64,000 nt of DNA. Source: Apoderus coryli (lineage: Eukaryota > Arthropoda > Insecta > Coleoptera > Attelabidae). The notes below the pieces were generated by a model. That model did not search any database. It saw only the letters and a list, made by a program, of their open reading frames with translations, and was not told the origin of the DNA. Below are positions 1 through 9,906 of this stretch, piece by piece (position 1 is the stretch's first letter; each line of letters begins with the position of its first letter). A program made the translations under genes and the position numbers. Location of the stretch: assembly GCA_911728435.2 (NCBI GenBank), contig OU452200.1:30147715-30211714 (forward strand), given 5' to 3'.

Positions 1-1264
1 ATTGATTCAGTGCTATATATCGGGTAGGAGGCAGGTTGTGGTCCTCGAGGGCGGAAGGGTATCACAAGAAAAAAGTCTATTAGCAGGGGTGCCTCAAGGC
101 TCTATACTTGCCCCAATTTTATACTGCCTCTATACATCACAACTTATCTGCAGTGTTAAGCATTCTTCAGCTCATTTATATGCAGATGATACTCAATTGT
201 ATGCGTGTTTCGATCCTCAACAACTGCAGCCGGCCGTTAACCTGTTTAATGGTGATATTAATAATCTGGTTAAGGCTTCGAATGGGCACTGTTTAGAGAT
301 TAACAAGGACAAGACCAAGGTCTTGGTCTTTGGTCCGAATCAAATAAGAAGCCGTTACAGAGACCTAGTTTCGATAAGGGTCGATAATACGCGGATGGAG
401 AATGTGCCTATGGCTCGGAACTTGGGTATGATAATGGACACGGACCTGAGATTCAGGGAGCATGTGAGTGCCTGTATAAAAAAAGCGTTTTACAATTTAA
501 AACTCTTGTACAGTAATAGAAAAACTCTTACAACGGCTTTAAGAAAACAATTATGTGACTCCTTGGTCTTGTCGCACTTTAACTTTTGTGACGCTGTCTA
601 TGGTCCTTGTCTTGTTGGATTTGATCAGCGTCGAATTCAGCTGATGCAAAACTCTTGTATTCGATTAATCGCGGGATTGAGAGGCAGGGAACGTGGGGTC
701 AGCGCTAAGTTGAGGGAGCTTCAATGGCTAAATATGAATGAAAGACGGTTGTTGCATGCATTGGTTTTATATAACAAAGTAATAAATAAGAAGATACCGG
801 ATTACCTTTACAATAAAATGCAATTCAGGGGTGACAATATTGTTATAAACTTGAGACATAGAATGGCGATAACTCCACCTGCTCACCGCACTGCTTTGTT
901 TGAACGCTCATTTTCCTATAATGTCGCAAAACTATACAATAAGTTACCAAATAATTATAAAATTCTGAAAGGACTTGAATTTAAGGTAAATGTTCGAGAA
1001 CTTATTCTTCACTCTCAATACTAATTTTTCTCTTATGTATTGTATTTCATCTTAATTTTATAGAACACTCTATAGTCTATGATATGGAACTGTTAGCAAC
1101 GTGTATTGCGTTGCTTTTCTTCTTTCTTTTTTTTGTTACAGTAAGGTAATATAAGCTTTATAATTAAAGTAGGTTAAGCTAGGAGGCATAATGCCTCAAC
1201 TTCGCCTGTTGTAAATTTTCTAATTTGCAATAAAGACATTATTATTATTATTATTATTATTATT
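1..1264 (+). mobile_element. 3' portion of a young non-LTR retrotransposon (CR1/L2/Daphne-like LINE)
   Basis: The element enters from the left window edge with an open RT frame, followed by a ~200 bp 3' UTR and an AATAAAG signal at about 1229 that runs directly into a perfect (ATT)n tail ending near 1264. A simple-repeat tail instead of poly(A) is usual for CR1/L2-type and some jockey-type LINEs. The 5' end and the target duplication lie outside the window. The decayed LINE at 61.1-62.0 kb has the same RT signature and a similar 3' UTR layout, so a family with both a young and an old copy is present. Confidence 0.9.
2..1024 (+). CDS. LINE reverse transcriptase, C-terminal 340 residues (5' partial)
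   Basis: This is the C-terminal half of the ORF2-type polyprotein that copies LINE RNA into DNA at the target site. Visible in order: RT motif B (GVPQGSILAPILY, residues ~30-42), catalytic motif C (LYADDTQLY, ~59-67) with both aspartates, motif D/E region (NKDKTKVLVFG) and the thumb-like tail with the LSHFNFCDAVYGPCL block that is typical of CR1/L2-type RTs. Motif A and the endonuclease are upstream of the window. No stop or frameshift interrupts the frame before the TAA at 1022-1024. The first codon is not a real start. The clade is inferred from motifs alone; jockey superfamily is the alternative. Confidence 0.9.
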   Translation: MIQCYISGRRQVVVLEGGRVSQEKSLLAGVPQGSILAPILYCLYTSQLICSVKHSSAHLYADDTQLYACFDPQQLQPAVNLFNGDINNLVKASNGHCLEINKDKTKVLVFGPNQIRSRYRDLVSIRVDNTRMENVPMARNLGMIMDTDLRFREHVSACIKKAFYNLKLLYSNRKTLTTALRKQLCDSLVLSHFNFCDAVYGPCLVGFDQRRIQLMQNSCIRLIAGLRGRERGVSAKLRELQWLNMNERRLLHALVLYNKVINKKIPDYLYNKMQFRGDNIVINLRHRMAITPPAHRTALFERSFSYNVAKLYNKLPNNYKILKGLEFKVNVRELILHSQY

Positions 1265-1808
1265 CTTGGTTTTTTATTTTAGTATTAATTAGCAAAGTAA
1301 ATCAACAATTTAACCCTAACCATAGGTATTATGTGACAATGATTACTTGACAGAAAACGACATTAAATCAAGAATCTGACTAAATTGACAGCTGCAAATG
1401 TGATTTCCAGGTAAACTTTTAATTGCAATATGATTTTCTATGATATCTTTGAATTTCGTTATGAGAGTGACGGAAGGTACAACCTAAAAATTTATCATAA
1501 AAAGTCACAAAGAAATGAAATTTATCTAAATACATTGACAATCATGTAACTTGAACACGTGATCTTGAAATAAACTTTGGCCGTGCATATTTTGCATTGT
1601 AGTGCATAGAACTAAACACTATGATTAAAAATGCTACAAGTTTTAGCACTACAATGCTAACAAATTTTTTCATTGATTAAAAATGATCGTCAGTGGCATT
1701 GTTTGTGCACCGTTTCGAAGATTAACCTTAGATTGTAAATAGGAAATAAAACGTCAAACTCCACGAAATCAATTTAATACATCACACTTAATGTGTTAGG
1801 TCGATTAA
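1265..1808. other. AT-rich spacer
   Basis: No coding frame, RNA gene or repeat boundary recognised between the LINE tail and the hammerhead-like motif. Confidence 0.6.
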
Positions 1809-1856
1809 ACTACCATACATGTTTCGAAGCTCGCTAGCTTCATCATCAGTAGGAGT
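1809..1856 (-). ncRNA. Hammerhead-type ribozyme motif (HHR-1)
   Basis: Read on the minus strand: stem I 5' arm ACTCCTA, core CTGATGA, stem II GAAGC/GCTTC with a 6-nt loop, core GAAAC, stem III AC-AT-GT, cleavage triplet GTA, stem I 3' arm TGGTAGT. Stem I pairs at 6 of 7 positions, including one G-U wobble. One extra U follows the first core box, which departs from the minimal consensus and may lower activity. Hammerheads of this type I layout with a tiny stem III are known in Penelope-like elements and retrozymes. Activity is inferred only from the fold. Confidence 0.6.
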
Positions 1857-2071
1857 ACTTTAAGAGTAATGTGTTGAAGTCTGAAAAAGACACTTTTTTA
1901 TGATATGATTGTATTATTGTAATTCAACTAACTCACCATTTCGAGGAAAAATATTATTAATTGTTAATGAGAATATAATATAATTATTATATTACATTTT
2001 ATGGTTTTCTTTTTATTTATCATCTCGACTATTAAACTTTTTTAAAATTTTTTATGATTTTTGTATTACGC

Positions 2072-2120
2072 AGCAACTAATACTCTTGTTTAAACGAAAT
2101 GGTCAAGAGTATTAGTTGCT
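2072..2120. repeat. Perfect 17-bp inverted repeat (hairpin)
   Basis: AGCAACTAATACTCTTG at 2072-2088 is matched exactly by its reverse complement at 2104-2120, with a 15-nt loop. It lies just before a dispersed AGTCCATTCT block (2135-2159). No terminator context or gene is adjacent. Confidence 0.85.
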
Positions 2121-2134
2121 ATTTACAATACATT

Positions 2135-2159
2135 CACTCCACTTAAGAATGGACTACTT
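2135..2159 (-). repeat. Dispersed AGTCCATTCT...AGTGGAGTG block, copy 1
   Basis: A ~25-bp sequence that recurs, with small changes, at 10440-10463 (+), 17720-17740 (-), 22096-22120 (-), 54767-54792 (+) and 60619-60647 (+). The last two copies share a longer downstream stretch leading to a hammerhead-like motif. Probably an end or internal box of a repeat family that I cannot name. Confidence 0.55.
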
Positions 2160-2160
2160 C

Positions 2161-2927
2161 TTTAAAATATTAACCTTAGAGTTGGTATTTTTTAAATGAA
2201 TATCTTAATATCAGAGTTTTGCATCTTTTTTTCTCCTGATTGCATTGATACATCACAACCTATATTACTTACATACGAGCAATCATTACTTTTTTTTATT
2301 AAAACCAAGTATTTTAAGTGTTCAAAATATATATCTATTCTTTTCTTTGAAATGTACACATAAATATCATTTACTAAAACTTATTAAAAATGCTAAAAAC
2401 AGAAAAAAATACAGTGAAGATTTAAAATTTGGAACCTGTATTAGACTAACCAAAACTACTAACATAATATTACCTAATAAGATTGTTCAAGAGTCGATGA
2501 TTTTCTCTTACACATAAGCCGTACAGCGTTTCAATTTTCCTTAAAGCATTTAACAGTATAAAGCCTTTGTAAATTTCCTAATGCTTTCTCGGTTGACGCT
2601 CAAAGTACTTCTTTAATATATAATATATCTAAAGCCCTTAAGACCCATCGCCTCGGTGGCCATCATGGTCATAAGTCTATATGTGCCAATCCAACGAAGC
2701 GCATATTAGGTTGTGGTACCTACATCAATGCAATCACAAAAAAAAATCCTGATGGCAGCAGTCGGAAAAGTAGATTTTACATACAATATTTCATGACATA
2801 GACAGGTTCGATAAGAACACCAATATTTAATAATTAAAATGTGTTGAAATAAAAGTCAATAATTTTTGATGCAATACAGGAAATTTTTTATTCATTTAAT
2901 ATGTAAATCGGAAACTCCGAATTTATA
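2161..2927. other. Intergenic sequence without recognised features
   Basis: AT-rich. The only long frame (2245-2517) has biased low-complexity composition and no recognisable domain, so it is not called. Confidence 0.5.
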
Positions 2928-2929
2928 TA

Positions 2930-3276
2930 CAGGGTGGTCCAACGAAAAGTTTGCACATAGCTTTTCTCTTTTTTTTGTTGTCGAATGCGAAAATGCTCGG
3001 ACACGTCGATTTTGCTTTTGAGGGGGACACATTTTAAACATATTTTTCGATCTGCGCCTTTAACCCCCTAGCGGGGGTGAGTAACAACCCTAAAATTTTA
3101 AATGGAAAGAGGGGTCTAATGACATATCATTTGAAAGGACACAAAATTGTCTTTCTAATGATACCCTATTTGTCGAATTTTACTAAAACAGTTAATACGA
3201 AAACGACTTTAAAGACATTAAGCCGATAATTTTGGTATTAATGAGAAATACAAATAAGTTTTAATTATTACGACTG
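2930..3276 (+). repeat. Left TIR of DD41D element copy 1
   Basis: ~347 bp inverted match to 4670-5016. It includes a GC-rich box (CCCCCTAGCGGGGG near 3064) and a run of T that is mirrored as A in the right TIR. Very long for a mariner-type element, whose TIRs are commonly tens of bp. Confidence 0.9.
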
Positions 3277-3498
3277 AAAACAACTACAATCATTTCTAAA
3301 TTATTTACTTTGAAGAAAAACGGGATTTCAAAAACACTATCTTATTTATCAGAACTAAATTCCTCACTAATCGTTTGCGTTTTTTGTTGAAATAAAAACT
3401 GCAGATACGTGTAGGAAAAGAATTTACACCGTTTATTTTAGTCTTTTCATTGATTCAGTTTGGTTGCTTCTCAAGTTATTTTACTTTTACCGTACAAA

Positions 3499-4572
3499 AT
3501 GATTTATTCCATTCTAGAACGAGTTGAAATTGTTAAACTTTATTTTCAAAATAATAGTAGTGCTAGACTTACGGCTCGCTTATTTAATGAGAGACATCCC
3601 GATAAAAATGTGAATGATGTGTACGTTGGCAAGTTAGTTAAAAAGTTTGTAGATACCGGATCTGTCTGTAATGTAAAACACCAGCCGCAGAAACCGATCA
3701 GAAATGAAGCTGTGGAAGTCGCTGTTTTAGGGCATGTTGAAATGGATCATAGTCAAAGTACCCGTCAACTAGCTGAAGCCTCAGGTGTCTCCCGTTCGTC
3801 CATAATACGAATTTTAAAAGCGTACAAATTTCATCCGTACAAAATCAAATTAGTACAGGAACTAAATGAGGATGATCCTGATAGAAGGCTGCAATTTTGT
3901 GAAGCAATGAGCCAGCGTTTAATTGAAGATCCGCAATTATTATTTAACATTTGTTTTTCCGACGAATGCACATTTTATTTGAATGGAGCTGTAAATAGGC
4001 ACAATTGCCGTTACTGGGATGACAGTAACCCACATTTATTCCGTGAGGTTTATACCCAGTATCCTCAAAAAATAAACGTCTGGTGTGGCATATTAGGAAA
4101 TCATATTATAGGACCACTTTTTATTCCTGGAAATTTAACTGGTGAAGTGTACCTAAACATGCTTGAAGACACAATTGATCCTTTAATAACACAAATAATA
4201 GAAGATGACCAAAATCATACTGCTGATCGGCTTTATTTCCAGCAAGATGGAGCACCTCCGCACTATGTGGCTCCTGTAAGACAGTTCTTAGATGACCGGT
4301 TCCCTGGACGGTGGATTGGAAGGAGGGGCCCAATTGAATGGCCTGCCAGGTCACCGGATTTATCGCCTTTAGACTTTTTTCTTTGGGGGCACTTAAAAAA
4401 TAAATGTTTTGCCACGAAGCCCGAGTCCATAGAAGATCTTCGCCAACGCATTACAGAAGAGTGCAGAAACATAACACCTGATATGCTACAAAATGTTAGA
4501 AATAGATTTGAACAAAATCTGTATTATTGTATGGAATCAAATGGGTCACATTTTCAACATTTGTTAATGTAA
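3499..4572 (+). CDS. DD41D mariner-type transposase, 357 aa, intact
   Basis: This enzyme cuts and reinserts the element at TA sites in the nucleus, acting on its own TIRs. I chose ATG 3499 over the in-frame TTG at 3460 because it starts MIYSILERVEIVKLYF, the usual N-terminal helix-turn-helix of this transposase group. A second HTH-like segment (LAEASGVSRSSIIRILK) lies near residues 90-106. Catalytic residues visible: D155 in FSDECTF, D250 in QQDGAPPHY and D292 in SPLDFFLWGHLK. D250 to D292 leaves 41 residues between, which defines the DD41D class (rosa/Visitor-like). Stop TAA at 4570. All catalytic residues are present and the frame is unbroken, so it could be active. The copy at 63095 differs by Y-to-H and L-to-F changes. 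Confidence 0.95.
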   Translation: MIYSILERVEIVKLYFQNNSSARLTARLFNERHPDKNVNDVYVGKLVKKFVDTGSVCNVKHQPQKPIRNEAVEVAVLGHVEMDHSQSTRQLAEASGVSRSSIIRILKAYKFHPYKIKLVQELNEDDPDRRLQFCEAMSQRLIEDPQLLFNICFSDECTFYLNGAVNRHNCRYWDDSNPHLFREVYTQYPQKINVWCGILGNHIIGPLFIPGNLTGEVYLNMLEDTIDPLITQIIEDDQNHTADRLYFQQDGAPPHYVAPVRQFLDDRFPGRWIGRRGPIEWPARSPDLSPLDFFLWGHLKNKCFATKPESIEDLRQRITEECRNITPDMLQNVRNRFEQNLYYCMESNGSHFQHLLM

Positions 4573-4669
4573 CGTTTTAATAAATCAATTTAACAGCTTG
4601 TTTACTTTTTTTACAAAGCAATGTTAAAACTAACAAACATTGGAATGTACTAACGATTGCAGGTGTTTT

Positions 4670-5016
4670 CACTCGCAATAATTAAAACTTATTTGTATTT
4701 CTCATTAATACCAAAATTATCGGCTTAATGTCTTTAAAGTCGTTTTCGTATTAACTGTTTTAGTAAAATTCGACAAATAGGGTATCATTAGAAAGACAAT
4801 TTTGTGTCCTTTCAAATGATATGTCATTAGACCCCTCTTTCCATTTAAAATTTTAGGGTTGTTACTCACCCCCGCTAGGGGGTTAAAGGCGCAGATCGAA
4901 AAATATGTTTAAAATGTGTCCCCCTCAAAAGCAAAATCGACGTGTCCGAGCATTTTCGCATTCGACTACAAAAAAAAGAGAAAAGCTAGGTGCAAACTTT
5001 TCGTTGGACCACCCTG
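4670..5016 (-). repeat. Right TIR of DD41D element copy 1
   Basis: Inverted partner of 2930-3276, ending in the same CAGGGTGGTCC terminus next to TA. Confidence 0.9.
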
Positions 5017-5018
5017 TA

Positions 5019-6638
5019 TACAATAAACACGTTTATAATCAAATCCGATAAATATATACTAGTATAAACACAATAGACATAAGCGCATACACAGAATTTT
5101 TAAATTTCAAACTGTAAAATGTGCCACATAAAATATACCTATATATTTGAGGAAATTAAAATGAAATATAATTTTGCTATGAATCAATGACTCTTGACAT
5201 TTTATTTAATTTTATTTAGGTATTAGTCCATGATATAATTATAAATTTGAAAAAATATAAATTTACGTACGTACCTATACTATGCATTGCTCTTAACTAT
5301 TATTTATTCATATACAGGGTGTTTCAAAAAGACGTGGCAATATTTAAGGGGGTAATTTCGCAAATCATTTTATGATAAAAAGTAGCTATAAAAAAACGAC
5401 CGGAAAAAATTGTTTCCCAGATACCTACATATTTTGTAAATGACGGTTTTTTTTATTAAGTCAGATATCCCCTTGCCAACTTCTTTGAAATTTGGCAGCT
5501 ACAAATAAGAATCTTATATTGCACTAACTCGATCAAAATTTAATTTAAAAAAAACTTAATAAAAATTATTCACAAAAAAAATCTGATTTTAATTTAATTT
5601 CGATATGGTCTTGAGATAAAGGAACTAGAACTGCAACATTTTTATCTCTTGTATTTTTTTATATGTTGCTTCGTTTACGAGATAAAAATTTAAAACAATT
5701 TTCAACATACCAAGAATATTTTCGAAAAATTGCCACAATCTTGTTGTGTAGAAATATTACTACGCATATCGTTGCTTTATCCACTTTTCGTTTTTAGCCA
5801 ATAATTATGTCAAATCTCAACCGATTTCGAAAAACGATGCATCACTGTATTGTGAAACGGGATTTAAAATAATTTGCACATGCGGGGTAGTTTTCCGGTT
5901 TTTCAACTAAAAAAAAGAATTACAAAAAGGCTTAAAAAGGCAGTATTAACAAATTAACAATAATTGACACTAGAAATTCATATGTATTTGTAAAGTACGC
6001 CTATGCTATGTGACAATTGTATCTGGGTCAATTAAATTAAAATCTGTCAACTACAAACTGCGCTACAGTTTTTCTAAAACCACTAAAATTATATTGGCGT
6101 CGAATTTCGCATTCAAAAAATAAAATGCTGCTACTGATAAAACAGAGTTTAAAAACATGAAAGCTTTGAGCGCCATGCAGTAAAATGGTAATAGAGTTTA
6201 AAGTTATTATAAATATTGTTATCAATATCATACAAAGGTTGCTGTTTATAAATGATATAAAGATCATATATGGTTATGTTACTAGTGAACAAGCAGTAAC
6301 AATAGCGCTGTTGTAATAAATTACTGGTAGTAAATACAAAACAAGACAACATGGCATATTTGTCTCATGCTGGACCGAAAAACAATAATGATAAGATCGA
6401 TGAAATGTTTTAAACCTTGTTCGGGAAATATGAATGTTCCTAAACTTTTAAAAAATTGTTCAAAGTCAACTTAAAATATATAAATTTAACAATTCTACCG
6501 GGGTAAACTCATGCCTCTTTACATTATAAAAGGGCATCGAATGCAGCGTTTTTTGACACAAATTCTCCCTCGTATATAAGACGTATAATAAATCATGCCA
6601 TGGGGATATAAAAGGATACCGACAGTAATAGAAATAAC
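5019..6638. other. Spacer with one orphan TACAGGGTG end at 5323
   Basis: TACAGGGTGTTTCAAAAAG at 5323 looks like one terminus of a mariner-type MITE, but I found no inverted partner within the next kilobases. The frames at 6037-6352 (-) lack domains. Confidence 0.5.
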
Positions 6639-6640
6639 TA

Positions 6641-6953
6641 AAGTGACTGGAAAAAGTATTGGGTTAATGATTAATCGAAAAATAAAGGATTATAGTTGGC
6701 AAATAAATATATGAATGGATCAAATAATTTTTGGCAACGTGTTATTTTCTCAGATTTCTAAATATAATGGGATGATAAACATCATATGGTAGAAGAAGAC
6801 TTAATCTGGAATTTAGACAAGAAAATTTGTGTCCGACAGTAAAACACAGTGGCAGAATATTGTTACTATGATATCTTCAATACATTTTCTTAAATTAATA
6901 AAATAATAATTTTTAATAAAACCTCAAGTGGATGAAACTTTTTGCAGTCACTG
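6641..6953 (+). mobile_element. Internally deleted Tc1-like element with transposase remnant
   Basis: Left end AAGTGACTGGAAAAAGT and right end ACTTTTTGCAGTCACTG are inverted, and TA flanks both sides (6639-6640, 6954-6955). The 313-bp interior keeps decayed Tc1-type transposase pieces: FWQRVIFSD (first catalytic Asp region, ~6727-6755) and, in another frame, EFRQENLCPTVKHSG (~6808-6852), which resembles the conserved PTVKHGGG box of Tc1 transposases. Frameshifts and stops separate them. A full Tc1 is about 1.6 kb, so most is missing. Confidence 0.7.
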
Positions 6954-6955
6954 TA

Positions 6956-9862
6956 TCAGACACGGTCGGTATACTACACGAGCGGAAGACGTTGGGAGTT
7001 TAAGCATCAATATTTACATGTGCAAACCAGCGTCTTCTTTTAAATATTTATCATCAGTTAAGATCTGAAAATAATGAAGTGACGAATATACATATTATAA
7101 AATTTTTACGTTCTATAGAAAATGTCACTGACTAAGTGAGTAAAATTTGTTGTTAGTTTATAATATCAGAAGCACATTATTATAAATGTACCTACATATA
7201 TGCATAACAAGTATTAACAATAGTATTAATTATTATATAGGTATGGTCTTTGCTGTTCGAACATGGAGTATGTACGTGTGCATCTATGTCTAAACTTTAA
7301 AAAGAAAAACAGTCTTTTTCTGCGTAAGTTTATATGTTGCCGTGTTGGAGTGGCAAGGAAAAATACCGTATACTTTTATACAAATGAACATACAATTTGT
7401 TAATACATAAAGGACTTTTAAAATATCGTAGGGCATGTATTCTTACGAAAACTTAAAAGGTTGTGCCTATGGACGGCTGCGGTCGGTATTGACATTACAA
7501 AGGGATATCGAGTTGTGGTGTTTTATACGATTTTATACTAAGATTAGAAAGACTGATTTTTCTATGAAATCATAATCCAAATACATGAATATCCTTTTTT
7601 GACTTATGGTGAATATATACATATTACCGACACATATAAGATGTGTCCAGTGACGCACATACCGTTTTCCAAAAACATGATATTATTAAACAGGGTACTT
7701 CAAATCATGTATCATTCTCACACGAAACAAGGCAATTTAAAGGCATTTCTGGTTTGAAAAGAACAAACCGTCATTGTTTTCGAAGGAGAAATAAGATCCA
7801 ACTATTTTCGAAACCCCAAATTCTTTTCAATGCCGGTGCCGTCTCATTTCTGAACTATAGTGTGCGGGAGCTAAAAATGCCGGTCGGCCGATTAAAATAG
7901 GTATTACTAGTTAGTTTATCCCTCCATTACGGCAACTTTACTGTTTCAAGTAGATTTGAAATATGTTTGCAAATAATCAGATCATGTTTTAACTATTTAA
8001 ATTGGGTAACAGGGACTTTGAAATATATGTTCGTGTGAGATTCCTTTTGTATTGTTTTGCGAATTGTAAGTCTTTTTTGATTAACAAGCCCGTAACTTTG
8101 GTTCGAGTACCTACTTTTTGACTAAATCACATTGCAAACTTGCTTACTCCTAAGTTGGTACTAACTTTTGTGAAATTTGTGGTACACTACATTGTCTTAT
8201 CTGTTCAATATTTGTCGAATAATTCTTGTAATATAGAGGACTTTCCAACAATCAACAGATGCTTTGTATTTTTTGAAACTTGTAGATTTACTAAGCTTAG
8301 AAGGAAACTATTGTTTATATGTAAAATTATGTTTCCAGAACTTTTTCTTTTTTTTTCTAAGCTTGGTTAACTCACTTAATTGTTAGATTCGGTACCAAAA
8401 TGAACACGACATTATAAATGGGAACCGGAAATATAACACAGCTCAAGTAAGAAAAATAAACTAATTTAACAAATTACCTGTTATCCTGAAAAAACATATA
8501 TCTAAATTGTTGGTCAGTTCTGCATATTGTAATTTTCATATTTTTAATCAAAGATTTCCTCTGCGAGAAATAAATACTCAGGAGAACCGGTAAAACTTTT
8601 TAAAGAAAAAAAGGAAGTACCTATAAGTTAAAGCAATTTATCACTAGAGGAAAAAATAACAATTATCAGAAGTAAAACATTAGCTACTTCATTGTAGTTG
8701 TTTTGATTAAGATTATTTCTCACCAGTTTGTTTTATTCACCGTATAATTACTATTTTATAGCCTTGGCATAACTTGCGTAAAGGTTATAAATGCTTGATT
8801 TTACTTTCACTTCCATGTTATAACCATAACAATATAACGGTGTGATAGATACCTACATGTAGGTTATAGACAATAAATAAAGTTCACTGCCTCTATACAT
8901 ATGTTTATTGTTAGATTTTAATGGGTATCTTAAACTTTAAATTTATTTTACAGCTGGACTAATGTGCTGATAATGATGTATTAATGAACCATCAATTATA
9001 TTTTATTTACATTGTTTTTTTTAGTTTATAATTTTATTTTTTATTGTGCAAATTTATAAAACAATAGAACAAAACCGATAATATTTATGTCTGAAAACTT
9101 GAAAACCTTCCATATTTGAGAAAAAGCCGTTTCCTGATTATATGAATTTTCGTTGTGATTTTTCTTGGAATTATTTTAAAAAACATTAAACAAAGTGTAA
9201 ACTCTAAAAGCACCTTTTTATTATCTACGATAAAGTCATGATACCTTATGCAACGTTTCCAACTTCTTCAATCACGATCAACTTGGTTTTTTCTTATGGA
9301 AGCCATATTTGAAACAAAAGAGAAAATATTTACCGAATAATAAAGTTGTTCATGGTTTACGGAAAACAAAACTTTGCATAAGTATGCAAAACAACTCATT
9401 ATGAGTCGGGTGTAGTTTTTCATTCAGTTGGCGGCCTCATTTAAAAAATATATATTAATTGTTAATGTCTCCGTAGCATTTTATCCAATTATTTATTTGA
9501 ATTGTTATTAAAAGTAGCTGTATGCTGATAGTTTTTTGGCATAGAACACAGACTCATGTGAGTATGGATAACTTCAGTTTATTATGAAATATCTCGCTTT
9601 TTTTTATTTATGTATATTTTATAATTTTTGCGAATAGGAAATAAACAAAAAAAAAGCTATATTTCTCTAAAAGACATGACAACCTCCTTTCCATTTCAAA
9701 AGTCATCATTATTTTGTAGCGTGATGAGGATATCATTATAGGTAACTGTGTTTTTTTGAAGTAATCCATAACGAAGAGAAGCGGGATTTATTGATAAATC
9801 AAACGACGTCTGTTCCACAAAATTCTTTATATATCTATGTTCAATTCATAGGGATGAGATTA
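6956..9862. other. Long AT-rich stretch, no recognised gene
   Basis: Frames at 7643-7900 and 8140-8370 were inspected and show no domain. A weak hammerhead-like string (TGAAGAAGTTGGAAACGTT, minus strand) lies near 9247-9268. Confidence 0.5.
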
Positions 9863-9906
9863 ATGCCAGACAAGTTTCAGAAAGGCTATTCCATCATCAG
9901 TGGCAT
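9863..9906 (-). ncRNA. Hammerhead-type ribozyme motif (HHR-2), best in window
   Basis: Minus strand, in order: stem I 5' arm ATGCCA, core CTGATGA, stem II GGAA/TTTC with a 5-nt loop, core GAAAC, stem III AC-TT-GT, cleavage triplet GTC, stem I 3' arm TGGCAT. Stem I is a perfect 6-bp helix and the triplet is the preferred one. One extra U follows the first core box, as in HHR-1, and a U precedes GAAA. All three helices meet at the conserved core, so this is the strongest ribozyme candidate. No coding sequence is adjacent. Confidence 0.7.

Larger units (their letters stand above)
2930..5016 (+). mobile_element. Complete DD41D Tc1/mariner-superfamily transposon with ~350-bp TIRs, copy 1
   Basis: The element begins CAGGGTGGTCC and ends GGACCACCCTG, flanked by TA at 2928-2929 and 5017-5018 as expected for Tc1/mariner target-site duplication. 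It is about 2.09 kb and carries one intact transposase frame. The left TIR (2930-3276) matches the right TIR (4670-5016) almost throughout, and similarity tails off slightly further inward. A second copy starts at 62526, same orientation, with no indels and about five substitutions over the shared 1475 bp. Both facts point to recent mobility. Confidence 0.95.

Noticed and set aside
3460..3498. Upstream TTG start adding 13 residues to the transposase
   Set aside because: Not an ATG, and the family N-terminus fits the ATG at 3499.
4121..4472. Minus-strand frames of 77 and 69 codons
   Set aside because: They lie antisense to the intact DD41D transposase and repeat in the same place in copy 2 (63717-63950); shadows of the coding strand.
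7040..7075. CTGATGATAAATATT on the minus strand
   Set aside because: Lacks a GAAA box at the right distance.
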